Made by a program: the position numbers and the translations under genes. A stretch of 64,000 nucleotides of DNA, from NCBI GenBank assembly GCA_037176705.1, contig JBAWUJ010000040.1, positions 1,426,001-1,490,000 on the forward strand. The letters are read 5' to 3'. The number at the start of each line of letters is the position of its first letter. The first letter of the stretch is position 1. This document shows, piece by piece, positions 62,646 through 64,000 of the stretch. The notes below the pieces were generated by a model, which saw only the letters and a list, made by a program, of their open reading frames with translations, did not search any database and was not told the DNA's origin. This DNA comes from Molossus alvarezi. Its lineage: Eukaryota; Chordata; Mammalia; Chiroptera; Molossidae.

Positions 62646-64000
62646 ACTACTGTGTTACATGGAAGAAACTACTTAGTTTTACATAGAAGGAACTAGCTAG
62701 TGTTCCATAGATAAAAATAGCTAGTATTCCATGGAGGGACCTACTTAGTGTTCCAGGGAGGGAATTACTTAGTGTTCCATGGAAGAAACTACTTACTATT
62801 TTAAGGAAGGAAGTAGCTAGTGTTCCATGGAAGGAGTTCTTTAGTGGTCCATGGAAGGAACTTGCTAGTGTTTCATGGAAGGACCTAGCTAGAGTTCCAT
62901 GAAAAAAACTAGGTAGTGTTCCATGGAAGGAAGTAGCTAATGGTCCATGGAAGGAACTACTTAGTGTCTCATGGAAGGAACTATCTTGTGTTCCATTGAA
63001 GAAAGTAGCTAGTGTTCCATGGAAAAAACTAGCTAGTGTTCCATGGAAGCAACCAGCTGGTGTTTCATAGAAAAGACTATGTTGTGTTCCACAGATAAAA
63101 TACTTAGTGTTCCAAGGAGGAAACTAGCTAGTGTTCCATGAAAAAGTAACTTGTGTTCCATGTAAGGAAAGACTTAGTGTCCCATGAAATGAACTAACTT
63201 GTGTTCCATGCAATAAACTAGCTTGTGTTCCATGGAAGAAACTATTTAGTGTTCCATGAAAGGAATTACTTAGGTTCTATAGAAGGAACTAGCTAGAATT
63301 CCATGGAAGAAACCACTTACTGTTCCATGTAAGAAATTACTTAGTGTTCCATGGAAGGAACTAGCTATTGTTCAATGGAAGGAACTAGCTAATGTTCCAT
63401 GGAAGAAACTGCTTAGTCTTCCATGGATAAAACAAGCTAGTGTTCTATGGAAGAACTACTTAGTGTTCCATGGATGGAACTCCTTAATGTTCCATGGAAG
63501 CGACTACTTTGTGTTCCATGGAAGGAACTAGTTAGTATTTCATGAAGAAACTAGCTTGTGTTCCATGGAAGAAACTAGCTTGTGTTCCATGGAAGAAGCT
63601 AGCTAGTGTTCCATGGAATAAAGTAGCTAGTGTTCCATGAAAGGAACTAGCTTGTGATCCATGGAGGGAACTAGCTAGTGTTCTATGGAAAGAACAATTT
63701 AGTGTTTCATGGAAGGAAGTACTTAGTGTTCCGTGAAAGGAAACAGCTAGTTTTTTATAAAAGAAACCAGTTAGTTTTTCATGGAAGGAACCATCTAGTT
63801 AGCCGTGGGAGGAACTACTTAGTGTTACATGGAAGGAACTACATAGAGTTCCATTTAAGGAACTAATTAGTTTTCCATGGAAGAATCTACTTAGTGTTCC
63901 ATGGAAGAAAATACTTAGTGTTTTATGGAAGGAACTAGCTAGTGACCCATGAAAGAAACTAGATAGTGTTCCATGGAAAGAAATACTTAGTGTTTCATGG
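62638..64000 (-). repeat. 24-bp satellite array, right '-' segment (A3)
   Basis: About 1.36 kb of units with the polarity of the left edge (GGAACTAGCTAGTG, TTCCATGGAA), running off the right end. No gene; frames such as 63678-63866 are repeat translations. Confidence 0.95.

Noticed and set aside
1..64000. Human-type satellite II/III (GGAAT) or telomeric repeat
   Set aside because: GGAA occurs in each unit, but the period is 24 bp with CTAG-containing palindromes; no GGAAT or TTAGGG runs are present.
1..64000. Heat-shock element array
   Set aside because: The heat-shock element needs TTC and GAA two bases apart in alternation; here the spacing is four, which does not fit.

Overview
The window is vertebrate nuclear DNA, most likely from a vespertilionid-type (yangochiropteran) bat. 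It contains no host protein-coding gene that I can support. The evidence for a bat is a tRNA-derived SINE at 37.3-37.6 kb with the typical VES start (GCCCTGGCCGGTTTGGCTCA), several mammalian LINE-1 (L1) copies, and a HAL1 (half-L1) element.

Layout. The host sequence is one continuous minisatellite/satellite array that runs off both ends. Its unit is about 24 bp: the 10-bp palindromes TTCCATGGAA and ACTAGCTAGT (common variant ACTAAGTAGT), separated by spacers of 1 nt (C) and 3 nt (TCC). Removing the transposons leaves about 40 kb of array, roughly 1,670 units. Only the two short spacers and the variant half-site give the unit a direction. I call the array '+' when TTCCATGGAA is followed by C on the given strand. 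It is '-' from 1 to about 11.07 kb, '+' from about 11.07 to 62.64 kb, and '-' again to the end. The 51.6-kb central block is therefore inverted relative to both flanks.

Insertions from left to right: (1) 1.21-10.76 kb, three L1 pieces joined head to tail on the minus strand (a full-length copy, the 5' two-thirds of an older copy, and a 184-bp ORF2 scrap); (2) 18.84-20.57 kb, a 5'-truncated minus-strand L1 with an open ORF2 C-terminal frame; (3) 26.01-28.22 kb, a full-length minus-strand HAL1 with an intact 313-codon ORF1, perfect 15-bp target-site duplications and only a vestige of the ORF2 start; (4) 37.33-37.57 kb, a VES SINE, minus; (5) 41.01-47.02 kb, a full-length plus-strand L1 with a monomeric 5' UTR, disabled ORF1 and ORF2, and a near-perfect 14-bp target-site duplication; (6) 54.86-59.01 kb, a minus-strand L1 that keeps its 5' end but lacks its 3' end.

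How the parts relate. L1-encoded endonuclease and reverse transcriptase (supplied elsewhere, since no copy here has an intact ORF2) would have placed the L1, HAL1 and SINE copies. Several insertions fall at the same register of the 24-bp unit. Long-range copies of array segments (about 21-38 kb, and 11.8 kb with 49.7-52.6 kb) show amplification of blocks larger than the basic unit. Many octapeptide-repeat open frames run through the array (for example FHGTLSSS-like on one strand and VPWKELAS-like on the other). They follow from a 24-bp period being eight codons and are not genes.
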